A stretch of DNA of 64,000 nucleotides from Gymnogyps californianus. Taxonomy: Eukaryota; Chordata; Aves; Accipitriformes; Cathartidae. The notes under the pieces were generated by a model. It made no database searches. It was not told where the DNA came from and saw nothing but the letters and a program-made list of their open reading frames with translations. The position numbers and the translations under genes were made by a program. Location: positions 43,075,175 through 43,139,174 of the forward strand of contig NC_059500.1 in NCBI RefSeq assembly GCF_018139145.2, given 5' to 3'. This document shows positions 1-12,110 of the stretch, piece after piece. Position 1 is the first letter of the stretch. Each line of letters begins with the position of its first letter.

Positions 1-3000
1 CCCATACACAAAGACTGGAAAAGAATGACACTTGTCTAGAGATACAGGGCTCACGTGATTTCATCTAACACTAAGGAAGCTGACACAGTAATAAAGATTC
101 AATCCAACAGGTTTCAGGTGTCAGCAACATCATTGTATAGGTTACAATGAGGCAAAGAAGAAGAATCAGCAAAGCACTGAATTCACATCCCTTTTACAAA
201 CTTTGGTGCAGACCAGACGCAACATAATTATCCATTATGTTCTTTCAGCCCGGATGAAGAAGGGAGGGAAGGCTAGGGAGAGATCAGCTAACTGATGACT
301 TTGACTGCTTTGACAGAGCCAGACACTTCTCAGAGGTATACAGTGAAAGGATAAGAGGCCACGGACAAAAGCTGCATCAAGGGAAATTCTGATTAGATAC
401 AAGAAAAAAAGTCACAATGAGGATGGTCGAACATCAGAGGAGGTTGTTCAAAGCAGCTATGGAATATCTTTGGAGATACTCCAAATTAGACTGGACAACT
501 GGAACAACCTGAACTGACCTTGAAGTTGGTTTTCCTTTAAGCAGGAGATCAGACCAGATGACCTTATATATCCTGTAATTTTGTGACTGCAAAAGCTATG
601 CAGTCTTGGGTACCTTGATAACAGGGAAGCACGTGGTACAGTCAAATCATTAGTGTCCCACTGAAAATACCCTTATGTTTCCAGTGTTTCAGAAAAGGGC
701 CAGATGTTTATTAAACAAGTTCAAGTAACCGGGCACTCAAAGATGATTTATATGCAGTCTGAAGATCATCATAGACAGATCGATTAAGAGAATAGTGCTT
801 ATTGAGAAACCCATATGCAAGCCAAATCATTCCTGACCCTTCCTTTAGGCATAAATATGAATGTCTGGCCCGAAGATAGTGGAATAATGAAAACCAGGCT
901 ACACAGATCTAAGTGTATCCACCAAAGGCCAAGGATAGAGGTGGAGACTATTGGTCCCATAAAGCTTAATTGTGGCAAGTTCCCACAGTGCCTGAGCTCT
1001 CATCCATCACTCTCTGTTCATCTTTACAAGGAACTCTGGAAGGAGGCTGGAAAGCTCGGTACCAAAGGATTTGAGTCAATAGTAGTTTAAATCATGCTGA
1101 GGAGAGGTTGAAATACTATCTGAAATGACCCATTGTGCTGCTTCTGCTTCACAGTCACCCATGGGAGGCAGCAGATTAGCACCCATACAGTTTCATAGCA
1201 AAATCCATCAGACATTAGCTCAGATGAGAAAAGATCACATTTCTCTGAACAGAAGGCTTCTATTTTAGGCAAAAACTTGATTTACCTATTCAGAATTGGC
1301 AGTCCTTACAGGAATCATAGTCCATCAAGAGCAATGGGGTGACAATTTCCCATTCCACAGAATGTTCTGCCCATGAACACAGGATGGTCTATACGGGTAA
1401 ATGGATAAACACAAACATCCATGTAAGCAAATACATGACACTCAGAGGACCAGCATTCACTGAAATAGCTCTCTTCACTCCTTTGCCTTTGATGGGTTTT
1501 GAGGGGACAATTCTACTTTCACCTCCCTAATAATATTGTAATAGCCGTGGTAACCACAATAGAGACCATGCATCCCAGAATTTGCAGGGTTTCATCACGC
1601 TGGGAATCATCCACGTAAACAATCAGCATGAATTTGGTCTCAGAGGTGGATGTATTATTGAAGTAAAATAACTTGTGAGTTACTTTCATTGGGTGAGGGG
1701 TTTTTTTAGACTTCTACATACTTTGTAAAAAGGCATCACTTATATAGGACTCGTATTCCCAAAGGCCTTGCATTGTTCTTGGTGAATATTTATATGTATG
1801 TATAACATATATATATGTTGTATATTGCTATACCAAGGCATCTGGAGCTCAGGGGTTAAATGTGCATATGGAGAAGAAAGATGCAGCAGCTGCTTTCAGC
1901 CAGCACTCAAGACCAGTGTCAGAATTTGTCTCCCTGTCCACCGCTTTCTCCCTGTGTGCAGCTGTGTGAAAGCGATCCTATTTAGCTACTTATGACTTGA
2001 TTCTGCAATGGTATTTCCAGGGAGTAGCATAGTTCCCATTGCCGTTGTCATCTCGGGACTCGCAAGGAGTCTTCATATGACACTTGATAAGAGAGGAGGT
2101 CTGTAAGTGTCAAAAGTGGGGTTTTTTTCCTAGCTTGTCTCACGATCAGGTTTCATGCTCACACTAGAACCACTTCCCTTAGCAAGGAATAAAGCAATAA
2201 AGGGTGATCTCTCTTCATGTTTACTCAATATATGTGCTGACCTCCTTGGGAGTGTTTGCTGCTCTTCAAGCTAACTTCCTGGAGCACTTACAGATGGCAT
2301 AGATGCCTGCTATGACTGAGAGTACTCTCATACACTGAGCATATGCAGTCTTGGGTACATTTAGACTACACATACTCTTTTACATTCTACTATCAAATTT
2401 TTTGTCCGTAATTATATTGTATGTATTGAATTAGACATGGTCACACCAGCTACTCGCCTTTCTCCCATAGCTTCCTGCCCTTTTGACAGCCTTAGCTGTA
2501 ACTGCTGCTGGCAGAGTTTATTTATTCTCTTCTTATCCATGGTGGCAGTTGGAATAAAGGCTGTTAGCAGGGATTATTTGACTTTGTTTTCTCAATGGAG
2601 GAATAACGTTCTGAGTCTTCTTTTCCTGTTGCCTTCTCCCCTTTTGTTGGAGATAGTTTTCCTTCAAAAATAAATAGAAAATATGATAACAGAATAGCAG
2701 AAATAGAAAAAGATTGTTGTCATATTTGATGTTTTTAGCAAAAGAAATAGAGTCTGCAACAGAAAGTAGAGGTTTTACTACTTCCTTCTCTTTTCAACCT
2801 ATTTTTGTGAACTGCAATATCCACAATCCTGTAGCAGAAGTATTTAGAGTATGGTGATAGCAAAGCTAAGACCAGGTGACCCAATACTTCTTTTCCATCC
2901 GTACACCCTGCAAAAAGTAAAGAAACAAGATGGAGTGAAAAGCAGAGTGCTGGGAAAGGCAGCTACAGTTCCAGTACTACCACACTAAAAAAGGAGGTAT

Positions 3001-4806
3001 TATCAACAGCAGTCAATACAGGTTTATTGGTTATGTTTTCAGTTTGGATGTGCCACTGCAGCTTCTTACCACAGCATACACAGCATTCAGATGTATCTGC
3101 CAGAAGACAGCAGGCTGATGGCCATTACATGTCTAATATGCACTCCTCATCCTCCCTGAATATTTGCTGTCTTTCTGTCTTTTGTAATAGCATATGGTGG
3201 AGATGGCCCACTGCCTTACATTCTGTTAGTGGCTTAGAACTCACCAAACAGTGTGTATGTAAGAAGGAATTTTTCCTCAAAACATTGCAAAGGATTCCAA
3301 GCTAGAAACCCAAATGCAACGTTTGGCTTTATGACAGTCTGGTTTTTAATAATTAAATAACTCCATCTATGCGAACCTGGTTCTCAGAGACAAGAAAACA
3401 TTTCTTACCCCAGGACATTTAATTGAATTAATATTTAAATTTTAGCCCATGTAGCCTTTTGTCTATCTTGCACTCAGGAGGAAGCCAGACACTGTGGATA
3501 AACTGCCCCAAAACTCTGTCTAAAGCATGAAGTTATTTTAGGAGCAAATCATGAACATTTCACAAGGTGAGCACAATAAAATCCTGCACTAACAATAGTC
3601 ATATTTGAAATGCATTAAGGAATCATTAAAATAGCTTGACAGTTACCTGGCACTTGAAAATAAGAAGACAATTATATTGGCTGTATTTCTATCTTCTTCT
3701 ATGGCCCCCCACTCAGAGATGAGTAGTTCCCAGTCCTGTGAAAATACCTTGTCTTCTTTTCTGAGAAGACATGAGACAAATGGATTTTTTAGGAGGAACA
3801 CCATTTTGCTTTCTTCACTCTCTTCCTTTTGGAACAGCTGGCCACAAGGAAACTGTTTGCAGAAGGGCTCTCATCTCACAGTGGGAGGCAGAGTGCCTAT
3901 TTTCTCCACCACAGTGGAGAGTTGTGGTACTACCTAAACCTCTTTGTTCGTCCTCAGCTGAAGCAGCACTGCAGGCACAAGTAGAGAAGTCCAATCATCT
4001 TTTCCTCCCCAAGTACCAAGAAAGGCCTTAAAAAATTCAGAATATATTTTGAGTGCAGTCAGTAATATTTTTAATAGCTCATTTCGTCCTCAGAAGCAAA
4101 CCACTCCCAGTATTGCTTGTCAAATTATGCACCTACATAATGAACTAATGAGCACTGGCTGATTAGTAGTCTTGCAGCATGGACCTCTCTCCCCCAGCAT
4201 TTCTCTAGCAGAAATACACACACAAAGGACTGAAAATCCAATGTCTAAAATCTGATCGCACTACTCTATTTATAACTTCATATGTGTTAAAATGATTCCC
4301 TGACAATCCAAAAAGGTGTAGGACTACCAGTGATAGCCACTGGCAGCTCCATGCCAAAAGCAATATAACTTGCTGTCCCCCTTGGCAGCTGTAATGTTTA
4401 GTTATGTGACCTCAATTAACCAGCCCTAGAAATAAAGGGATTTCCTGTCCTTTCACTACCCTGTACTTTTCTATTATCTGCATAAACCCCAGTTTTCTCC
4501 TGGCTTGCATCATAGCTGTTTGATCTTCCTTTCTACTTTCTGGATTTTATTATAATTGCCTAAAATTATCTTTATTCAGCTGTTAGATCTAAGAATACTT
4601 ACATTCCACTACCATCAGTCTGGCTGTTTTCTAAGGAAAGCTAAGGTTAGAAGAAGTAACAGTCCACTAAATGGAGTCAAAAGGACTTTTCACAGCCAGA
4701 TTGTTCTCTCCCTCTCTCCACTTCCCAGGTCAACACAGAAACAAGATAGCAGCAAGAATTAAACCTCTTCGCATAGTCCCTTTCTTAACAGTATAATTCT
4801 TTCCAG
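1..4806. other. AT-rich non-coding stretch, nothing recognised
   Basis: I see no gene in this stretch. The open frames are all under 100 codons, overlap in several frames and resemble no family I know. Two small structures are visible. One is a 16-bp perfect AT palindrome at 1804-1819, inside a TATG/TA-rich patch. The other is a short hairpin near 3905-3922 with 7-bp arms TCTCCAC and GTGGAGA around a 4-base loop. Two overlapping 86-codon frames at 3677-4031 show no domain and are treated as chance. Confidence 0.6.
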
Positions 4807-4885
4807 CTGAGCCCAGCCACATTTCCAAGGGCAAGGAAACTCCACTAATTATTTTGCTCAGGGTTTCAGTGTTAACCCTTGATAG
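4807..4885 (+). other. Exon-like segment, 79 bp (hypothetical)
   Basis: The segment is preceded by a pyrimidine-rich acceptor ending TTCTTTCCAG, with a branch-point-like CTTAAC about 25 bases upstream. It is followed by the donor GATAG|GTAAGTC, close to the vertebrate consensus. One of the three frames is open throughout (about 25 codons); the other two contain stops. The peptide is hydrophobic toward its end and not recognisable. Exon-like sites of this quality recur by chance in AT-rich vertebrate DNA, so this could equally be a pseudo-exon. Confidence 0.2.
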
Positions 4886-7344
4886 GTAAGTCTATAAAGT
4901 TTCCCTTCTATCTATATTAGCAACCTGGGTCTAATTTACTTTATACTGTAAGTATTCACAGCACAGAAAATACCAAACCTGCCCTGTTTAGACACATAAG
5001 AAATGAAAAAAAAAATTACCATAATGAAGTGAGATGATGTTCTTTTAGCCTGGAAAACTCCTCTGATATATCCTCATGAAGCGTTATAAGATATAGGGTA
5101 GTTTTGCTGACAGCCACTTCTGTCAATGTTGAAATAAGAAGTTAAAGGAACACAGATTACTCTTAAAGGTCACCCAAAGATTAATATTATGACAGTAGGA
5201 TAACAAGTTGTGGTTTCATGATGTCCAAATTAACAAAAAAAAAGTTACTAACTTCTGTGCTGTTGGTATTGTGCATTTTAACAGGTGTGCTGATAAAATA
5301 ATATCATTATTTAAGACGTGCTCACAATGCCACTGCAGAGTACTTATAAATCATTATTTCTACATGATAGGTGGAAAAAAATGAGGATACGGGATAACAT
5401 TTGAAATTTTGAAAGTGATCCTTTATTTTAAAGGGCATTAATTTGATGGACGTCACCCTAGCTGGGTGATGTCTCTGAGAAATAATGTTATCATGTGAGT
5501 TGAGCACCCATATCTCTAGCCGAAATCAAAAATCAAAAATCAGTTCAACTTTTTTGTCAAATGTCTTCTCAAGGCCAACCAGACAGTACATTACAGTATT
5601 CAAGTTTTTGCAAGTTATGCCTTATTCTTTATCACTACTCTCTGGCAAAGAGCACCGTGTACTTTGCTCTGGAGGGCAGATCAACTCTTCACTTAACAGT
5701 TTTTACATAAGCTATACTAGTTTGTGCTCCATCATGCCACAATTGGGTGTGATCCCTCTTCAGAAATTGGCCCCATAGTTCACTGAGGTAAGTCACCATT
5801 CAACTCTTTAACCAGCATACTTCAACTTAGCTGCATTTTCAAACTAAAAATCTGATCTGACTACAAAAGCTCTGTGCTTCAAAGGTGCAGAGGGGCCCAT
5901 GTAATTCCCTGAGTACGGATCAAGATCTGCAGCCAGGTTACCAACATTGATTTTTAGTTTAAAAGCTATACACAAGTTTTTTAGCTTTAAGGATTGTAAG
6001 GATGGAGTCACTTACTGAATATTTATTGGATGTATTTGTGAATGTGAGTATGCCACTTAACACCCCAAGACCGATCATAAATTTGACTGTGCACTGGTCA
6101 ACTGCTAGAGATGTCACAGAAGTGTATTGGATCACTTTTTTGTGTGTGTGCGCCAATTATTATTATATCTTTTCCTCTGAACAACATTTCCAATGCCATG
6201 TTTCTCTGTGCTCTAGCCCTGTGTTTTCCAACTAGTATGTAATTCACTCACTGAAAAATGTTTAAGAGCTCTGCTCTGTAATTATCTTCATCCTTGTAAC
6301 CTTTTAAAAGAGGTCTTTTTTTCTCCCAGTGACTGAGCATCACATTTGTAAAAATGGGTTGGCCTATCACACAGAAGAGTTAACTCAGTAAATTCAGCAA
6401 ATACAGTTTGGAGACTGTGGTAGCTGTAAATCTCCAAGAAAACAGGATTCAAAAACTGCAATAATTCTAGCACAAGTTGCACTTAAGAAAAAATTCTAAG
6501 TTAGGATTCAGTATGGAGGGAAATAAAGATGCTTTTCATCATTCTCTGTATTAATACAGAAATGAGGAGCTGGGACCAATTCCAGATTGTTTCTAGGTGT
6601 TTGCAAAAGAGATGTCAAAAACCAGTTAAAGCTCTTCTTTTTGTTTTTTTGTGAAACATATGTCCCAATTATCTTAGTCTTTGAATGCGTATTATGGTAT
6701 TGTTAAAGCCCCATGGGTAGTCTGAACTTCTTACTTCAAATTAACATTATATAACAAAAGCATCTGTAAATATTCATAATTTACCTGTCAGAGGTTTTGA
6801 AAGGCACTGTTCTGATTCTAGTCAAACACTCCTTTCTGCTGATATTTAGAATGGTTTCTCCCAATTTCAGTAATGTTTTCACTAGATTTTGCACATAGGG
6901 TGAGGAATAATAATACAGTATCATTTAATTGAATTGCCATTATGACAGACTTTACAATGAGCCGTTTAAGGCACAACATTTTATAGATTGCTATTAAAAG
7001 GAATTAATTGCTTCAATTACGTATCTCAGCTTGGAGATGCACATATGTATGTAAATATATACACTGTGGAAACAGATATGTGGATAAAGGAGATACAGCC
7101 ACTGCAAAATTTTGTTTTAAAATCCTGCTTTATAGTATTGCCAGAGTCCCAGATAGCAATGCCATTCTCTGTCATAGCTTTTTTCCTACTTTTTCTGCTT
7201 CCCCATCCTTTCTTAAAGCATGAGTAAGGGGATTGTGAGATACTTGCATCATAACTGGCACACATAGTGAAATCAATGTTTAAGGCTCTTTGTACAGCTA
7301 CATCTGACTCTAACAACTCCAGCCTTTTCTTTCCTCAGTCTTTC
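4886..7344. other. Non-coding stretch, nothing recognised
   Basis: No gene or interspersed repeat is recognised. A short ATCAAAA-type repeat lies near 5522-5542. A donor-like CTGAG|GTAAGT sits at 5788 with a weak acceptor 24 bases upstream; it was not called as an exon. A short TG run is present near 6140-6150. Confidence 0.6.
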
Positions 7345-7400
7345 CATCTCTGGCAATTTTCTGTATGCCTCAGTTTCTTGACTTGTGTGGTTATTTGAGA
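7345..7400 (+). repeat. MIR-like SINE relic (weak)
   Basis: The stretch CTGTATGCCTCAGTTTCTTG at 7361-7380 resembles the well-known MIR segment TGTGCCTCAGTTTCCTCATC. Flanking agreement is poor, so this may be only a decayed core or a chance match. Confidence 0.35.
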
Positions 7401-9054
7401 ACCTCTGGTTCTACCTAGAAGCAAAAGGAATAAGTTCCTCAGGTCGTGCTGGCCATGGCAGCAATGAGACACTGGCAGATCTAACTGCTCTCGTTTCACC
7501 CATGAAAATATTTTAGTCAGTTAGTCAAAGCAGAGGTTTCAAAGGAGTGCAAATCAGGATCATATACTTTCTTCCTCCTCTGCTGAACAGCATCTCTCAA
7601 GACTCATCTGTGTCTCTGGGGTGCCTCTCAGAAAACTCACTTGCAATATTTGAAATATCCAGATACCCATAAATGGCAAGACATGACTCTTTCACCATAA
7701 GGCTTGCTTTCTGAAAGATCACCTTATTAGTAAAGGCTGCTACTTTCAGAGTTTGGATAGACGAGGTCTTAAAGACGTGAACACACAGGCAGAGATTGCC
7801 CACATCCTGACGAAGTTTAAGTTTGTAGTTACTTTGCTTGGCAAACGAGCAACTGGCATTGCCTCCGCATGGCCTTAACCTTCACATAAGTGTTGTGCAT
7901 CAGAAGAAAAAAGCAGAACTATTAACAACAGCGTGTGAGTGTGGGGACTACGGCTCCTGGCCTCAAAGCCTCGTCCCTAGCCATGACAATCCCTCTCTTT
8001 TCCTTTTCTCTCAAATGGGCACAAAGGGTGTATTTCTTCTAAGTCTGCCAGCCACAAGAGCTAAAGCTGTAAGAACTGGTAAGGCTGACATGAATACATA
8101 CTCCTATCTCCACCGCCATTGTACTGTACTTCAAACTACCCCTGCTGACTTTTATTATCCCAAACATTGTAATGTTAAAATCGCTGATACTTTTTTTAAA
8201 AAATGTAGTAATGGCTAAAATTCTGACAAATTACAGTGAGTGTTATTTTTAATAATTTAACATAATGGCTACAGCCTTTTCACTAAAGTAGCAATTAAGT
8301 CATCACAGTTGCCTGGCCTACACAAATTTATTGTGTCTGTTTTTATTGCTCATACCTTCAGAACTATTTTGCTGCACAATCTGACACCAAAGTCAGAAAT
8401 CATGCAGGGAAAACTGGTAGAAAAAGACAGGTCATTAATTGAAACTCTTATTTTTTTATTATGTTCCACTGATATTAACAGAGTTGTAAGTGGCTCTGCA
8501 TCTCAAACATTAAGTTTCCCCATGTAATCATTATTGCTGCAGGTATATGTCTGTTTGAATAAATTTCTCATTCTGAACCAGGAATATGCACAGGGACACA
8601 TCACCAGAATCACCTATTTTTAAGGTGCCTCAGATGTATAGCTCACCTTTTAATTCTTGGTTTGTTTATGAGTAACATTTGTACAAGATTCCCATATTTC
8701 TGGCATGCCAGTCTCTTGTTTTTTCATAGAAACCAATGTCCTGATGCATAAACAACTTTCACTACAAACTGTTGTTCTTCTAGTTGTGGTGGTTTGTTGT
8801 TTTGTTTTGTTTTAATTTCATTGCTGTGGCTGCTGCTCCCAATACTGAAGCAAAGTGCTTGTCATGACTTTACAGCAGGTCAGCAAGGAGTCATGAGGTG
8901 GCTTTTAGCGCAAGCCTCATATTTAACACACTCAGCAGTCAAATTCTTTCCTCCCAGTCTAGTTAGCAATTTGAAGATTTAATTATTTCTTTTTAATATT
9001 CCTAAACCGATCAGGAAAGGAAGACAACAATTAGGCTATAACAATTTGCTTTAT
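7401..9054. other. Non-coding stretch, nothing recognised
   Basis: The longest open frame (7838-8218, 126 codons) has no domain, signal peptide or repeat structure, and no supporting splice or promoter context. A T-rich run containing TTTGTTGTTTTG lies near 8790. Nothing else stands out. Confidence 0.6.
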
Positions 9055-9150
9055 GCCTGACCTTATGCATGCCCTTGGACAAAACATTTAACTTTTCCGT
9101 ACCTTGTTTTCCCTATTTGTTTTGAGCAGTAGTGATAGTAGTGACCAAGG
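9055..9150 (+). repeat. MIR-like SINE relic
   Basis: The order of segments follows the MIR consensus. GCCCTTGGACAAAACATTTA (consensus-like CCTTGGGCAAGTCACTTAA) is followed by ACTTTTCCGTACCTTGTTTT (consensus-like CTCTCTGTGCCTCAGTTT). A GATAGTAGT tail then matches the position of GATAATAGT. Divergence is high, as expected for an amniote-age SINE. The assignment rests on remembered consensus only. Confidence 0.55.
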
Positions 9151-10628
9151 AAGTCAGAACTCTGAGCACTTTGACCCTGGTTCAGCAAAACACCTGCACG
9201 CCTTGGCTTCCACAAGGCTTTCCCAGCAATGCAAAATTAAACATAGATCAAGTTTTTTCCTAATCTCCCTAAGAATTTTGTGACATCTCAGGGAAGTTAT
9301 CACAATCACGTATTTCTGATAAGGACCTCCAAGTTGCCTCCCTAGATTTTAAGAATATTTGGGAAACAGATGTTCATGTTGCCTCCCAATGTATAACTCC
9401 ATAGCGAGAGGACAGGGCCACCGAAGTTGAAAAGTGTCTATTTTGGGGACCTACACCAGTGGCCTGTAAGTGTGCCCAAAGTGTTTCCATGTGTTTGATA
9501 AAGAAACCCTCCTCCATTCAGAAAGAAATGGCAAGAGAGACACAATCACAGCCCTGAAGGATCAGGAGCCGTCCTGCCTTCACAGTCTGCATACTGCTCA
9601 CTGGAGATATGTGTGAGCATAAACGCACTTCCAGTCACGTACTGCAGGTGAGAGTGTGGACACAGGCAAGGACCATGGAGTAGCCAGCATGTTATCAATC
9701 AGCAGTTGAGCTTACCTTATTCATGTAGCCATGCCCCAAGCTACCACTAAACTAAACCACCCAGTAATAAAGCATTAATATACAGCAGGTGCCTAATTAT
9801 GTAGACCAAGTTGCAACTGGCCCTCATTTTCATGTGAAAAATTGTGTTTTTGAAAATCCTAGCTGAAGGCTTTGCAGAAACAGTACGCTGTCACATCAAA
9901 ACCCAGTCACATCAGGCATCCTGGTCCTTGGTATAATACGAAACCCAGGGGGACTGATCAGTTTAAAAAGAGAAACTAGTCTGCCCCAGGCAAAAAAATA
10001 ATTCAGAGCAACACTAATTCACACTACCAAATGGAATAAGACAGCAAGCTTTCTGCTCTACCTTCTTGCTCTCTCTTCAGCTACCCTCCCTCCCCACAAG
10101 AAAAAAAAAAAAAAGAGAAATCTACCTCACCAGCTACTGCAGCTTCAGGGGATTATTATTATTCCCCTAAACACCAGTTTAAATCAGAACATTCTTGCTA
10201 CCACAAACAAAATGCTATATGTGTACACTGGGTAAACAGGAAGCATTACAGGAAAGACCTTATCTTAGTCGTCTCTTGCACAGGTGTACTACCCTTCATT
10301 TCCAACTAAAGGAGGTGCTATCCCAGCTGCTCGTTAAAGGGATTAAATATGTTGTCTTTAATTCCTGTAAACCCAGTGAAAGGAACTCCAGATACGCTCA
10401 TGTTTCGTATGTCCAACAGCATCACCAGTTCAGGCATCGAGGAAGCTCCGTTCCTGCAATAAAACCACAGCGTTATGCAGGGTGGCGGGGATTTTTCCTT
10501 CCCCCTGCCCCCATTTCCCTTGCTGCAATCAACAGCTAAATTGATCTGACACTTCATCCATACAGCAAGATCCCCAGGGAAAGGGTACGTATGCAGTGTG
10601 TGGAGCACATTGAGGAAGAGAGGACCTT
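9151..10628. other. Non-coding stretch with an A tract
   Basis: No gene or repeat family is recognised. A run of 14 A lies at 10101-10114 and is not attached to a recognisable retroposon body. Short overlapping open frames between 10195 and 10824 on both strands look like chance frames in locally less AT-rich DNA. Confidence 0.55.
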
Positions 10629-10651
10629 GGGGGGGAGGGGGGGGGGAAGGG
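10629..10651 (+). repeat. Interrupted poly-G run
   Basis: Seven G, A, ten G, AA and three G occur in a row. Long G runs of this kind can fold into G-quadruplexes, and are also prone to length errors in sequencing, so the exact length should be treated with care. Confidence 0.85.
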
Positions 10652-10849
10652 TTCAAAAGTAAAATCATCAAAAATAATGAGGCTGTTCCACCCAGCTTCC
10701 ACTGCAGCAGAAGAGCAAAGTGCCCTTTCAAATTGGGTGTCCCAGCTCCACAGCTGAAATAACTGGTCATAGAAAGCTGCAAGCAAATTGCCTTGACAAG
10801 GCTGTTACTGTTGTAAGAGTTCAAAGGTTTTGGACACTAGGTCAGCGGC

Positions 10850-11250
10850 TGCCAATCAAGCGGACAGAAAAAGCTGCTCGTTGAGCCTGTGATTTCTACC
10901 TAGGCTGCTATTATCCCTGACTATTCCTGTACCTCAGCAGCTCCTCTGATTAAACCAGCCTCCCTTTTACATCTCTTTCAGAGTGCGATTCACACACTAA
11001 TTAGTTGCCTGCTCTCCACTGGGATGTCAGACCCTCAGTCAATTTATCTCTATTTCAGCCTGCTCAGAGTGACTTCCCCAGTTATCAAAATTTAATCATG
11101 CCTTCAAAAATGTTGAAAAGTGGTCATTAGAGGCAAAAGGCCACAGGATACAATATTCATTTTTCTCTATCTTCCAGTCATCCAGCTGGCATCTATAATG
11201 GATATCCTGGGGGCTGTGAGAACACGTTGATTTATGCAACCTTGCTCTTG
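10850..11250. promoter_or_regulatory. Candidate conserved non-coding element with homeodomain palindrome
   Basis: The stretch has no repeat signature and contains the 10-bp palindrome ACTAATTAGT at 10996-11005, a typical dimeric homeodomain target. A GATTAAA motif lies about 50 bases upstream. The sequence looks non-degenerate, with mixed composition and no simple runs, but conservation has not been tested. It may be ordinary spacer. Confidence 0.25.
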
Positions 11251-11842
11251 CTCTCACTGTGGTGCACCAGCCTGCTTTAAAGAACAGGTTTTAACAAGGT
11301 CTGAGGTGGGAGGACATTAATCATGGTAGCATTGTATGTGAAAAAGGGTGCTGTGTAGTCAGAAGAACCCCCTACAGCAGGGCAGTTAGATTTTTTTACC
11401 ACCTTCTCAGAGATAAAGGAGAGTTTGACAATTGATTAGACCTTTCTGTAACCTTGCAGTCCTGTGAAATGATGAGAGAGAAAGGGAGGGGAAAGAAAGG
11501 TGAGAGGGGGAGGGAGAGAGAGACAGAGAATGATTCTCATACTGACGGTCTTAAATGTGCAATAACTTTACGATTCTTGACTGAAACTGGCTATCAAAAT
11601 CAGTCCCAACTCAATACAGTCTAAAAAAGAAGATCATTCTTGGAATAAGAGTCCTTTCAGCTGTACATGTCAGAGGCAATCATGGGCACCAGCAGCCTGC
11701 AGTGACTCCCCTGAATACTCTGTATTGCACAGTGAAACCCTGATAAAAATGGCATTGGATAACATCAATCCGAGCTGTAACGTTCCAAAGTAGGTTTCAG
11801 CAAAATCAACAGTGATGAATTGAAATTTGTTGACAATAGGCC
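11251..11842. other. Non-coding stretch with purine-rich patch
   Basis: A GA/G-rich patch lies at about 11469-11529 (runs of GAGAGA and GGGAGGG). Otherwise nothing is recognised. Confidence 0.6.
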
Positions 11843-11863
11843 GGGGAGGGGAGGGTGGGGGGG
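11843..11863 (+). other. G-quadruplex-prone run
   Basis: Four G runs of three or more are separated by single bases: GGGG-A-GGGG-A-GGG-T-GGGGGGG. This fits the canonical G4 rule with the shortest possible loops, the arrangement generally most stable. It lies about 80 bp upstream of the octamer-like cluster. Confidence 0.8.
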
Positions 11864-11917
11864 AGTGATTATTATTCTGTCTTTTTCTTCCTTGAAACCA
11901 GAGGAATGATTTCCAAA

Positions 11918-12110
11918 CCTCGGTGCATGCAACTGAATGCATACATTTGCATGCGATGAGCCAATGCAGAATATGAAGGCGAAATCTGAGTGTGCAAATC
12001 AGATACTTGCCTTTGCCCATGGAGGGTTCCCTGGTGAGCAATGCGTATGCAAATGAGTGTTGAAAACTGGGCTCACCTAATTTGTTTAATCTACCATGAC
12101 GTCGGTGTTT
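11918..12110. promoter_or_regulatory. Octamer/CCAAT/CRE-like motif cluster
   Basis: Two exact POU octamers occur 102 bp apart in opposite orientation: ATTTGCAT at 11945-11952 and ATGCAAAT at 12047-12054. A near match, TGCAAATC, lies at 11993-12000, and the TGCATGC and ATGCAT words at 11924-11942 add related half-sites. A CCAAT word lies near 11961 and a CRE-like TGACGTC at 12097-12103. From composition I estimate about four octamers in the whole window by chance, so two this close are suggestive only. Cell type, target and activity cannot be inferred. Confidence 0.35.

Noticed and set aside
5764..5787. 24-bp microexon-like segment before CTGAG|GTAAGT
   Set aside because: The acceptor pyrimidine tract is short and interrupted; likely chance.
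7838..8218. 126-codon plus-strand frame
   Set aside because: No recognisable domain, composition like random translation, and no promoter or splice support.
10318..10824. 168-codon minus-strand frame
   Set aside because: It crosses the poly-G run (giving a Pro-rich stretch), overlaps another frame on the same strand, and has no domain, splice context or family resemblance.
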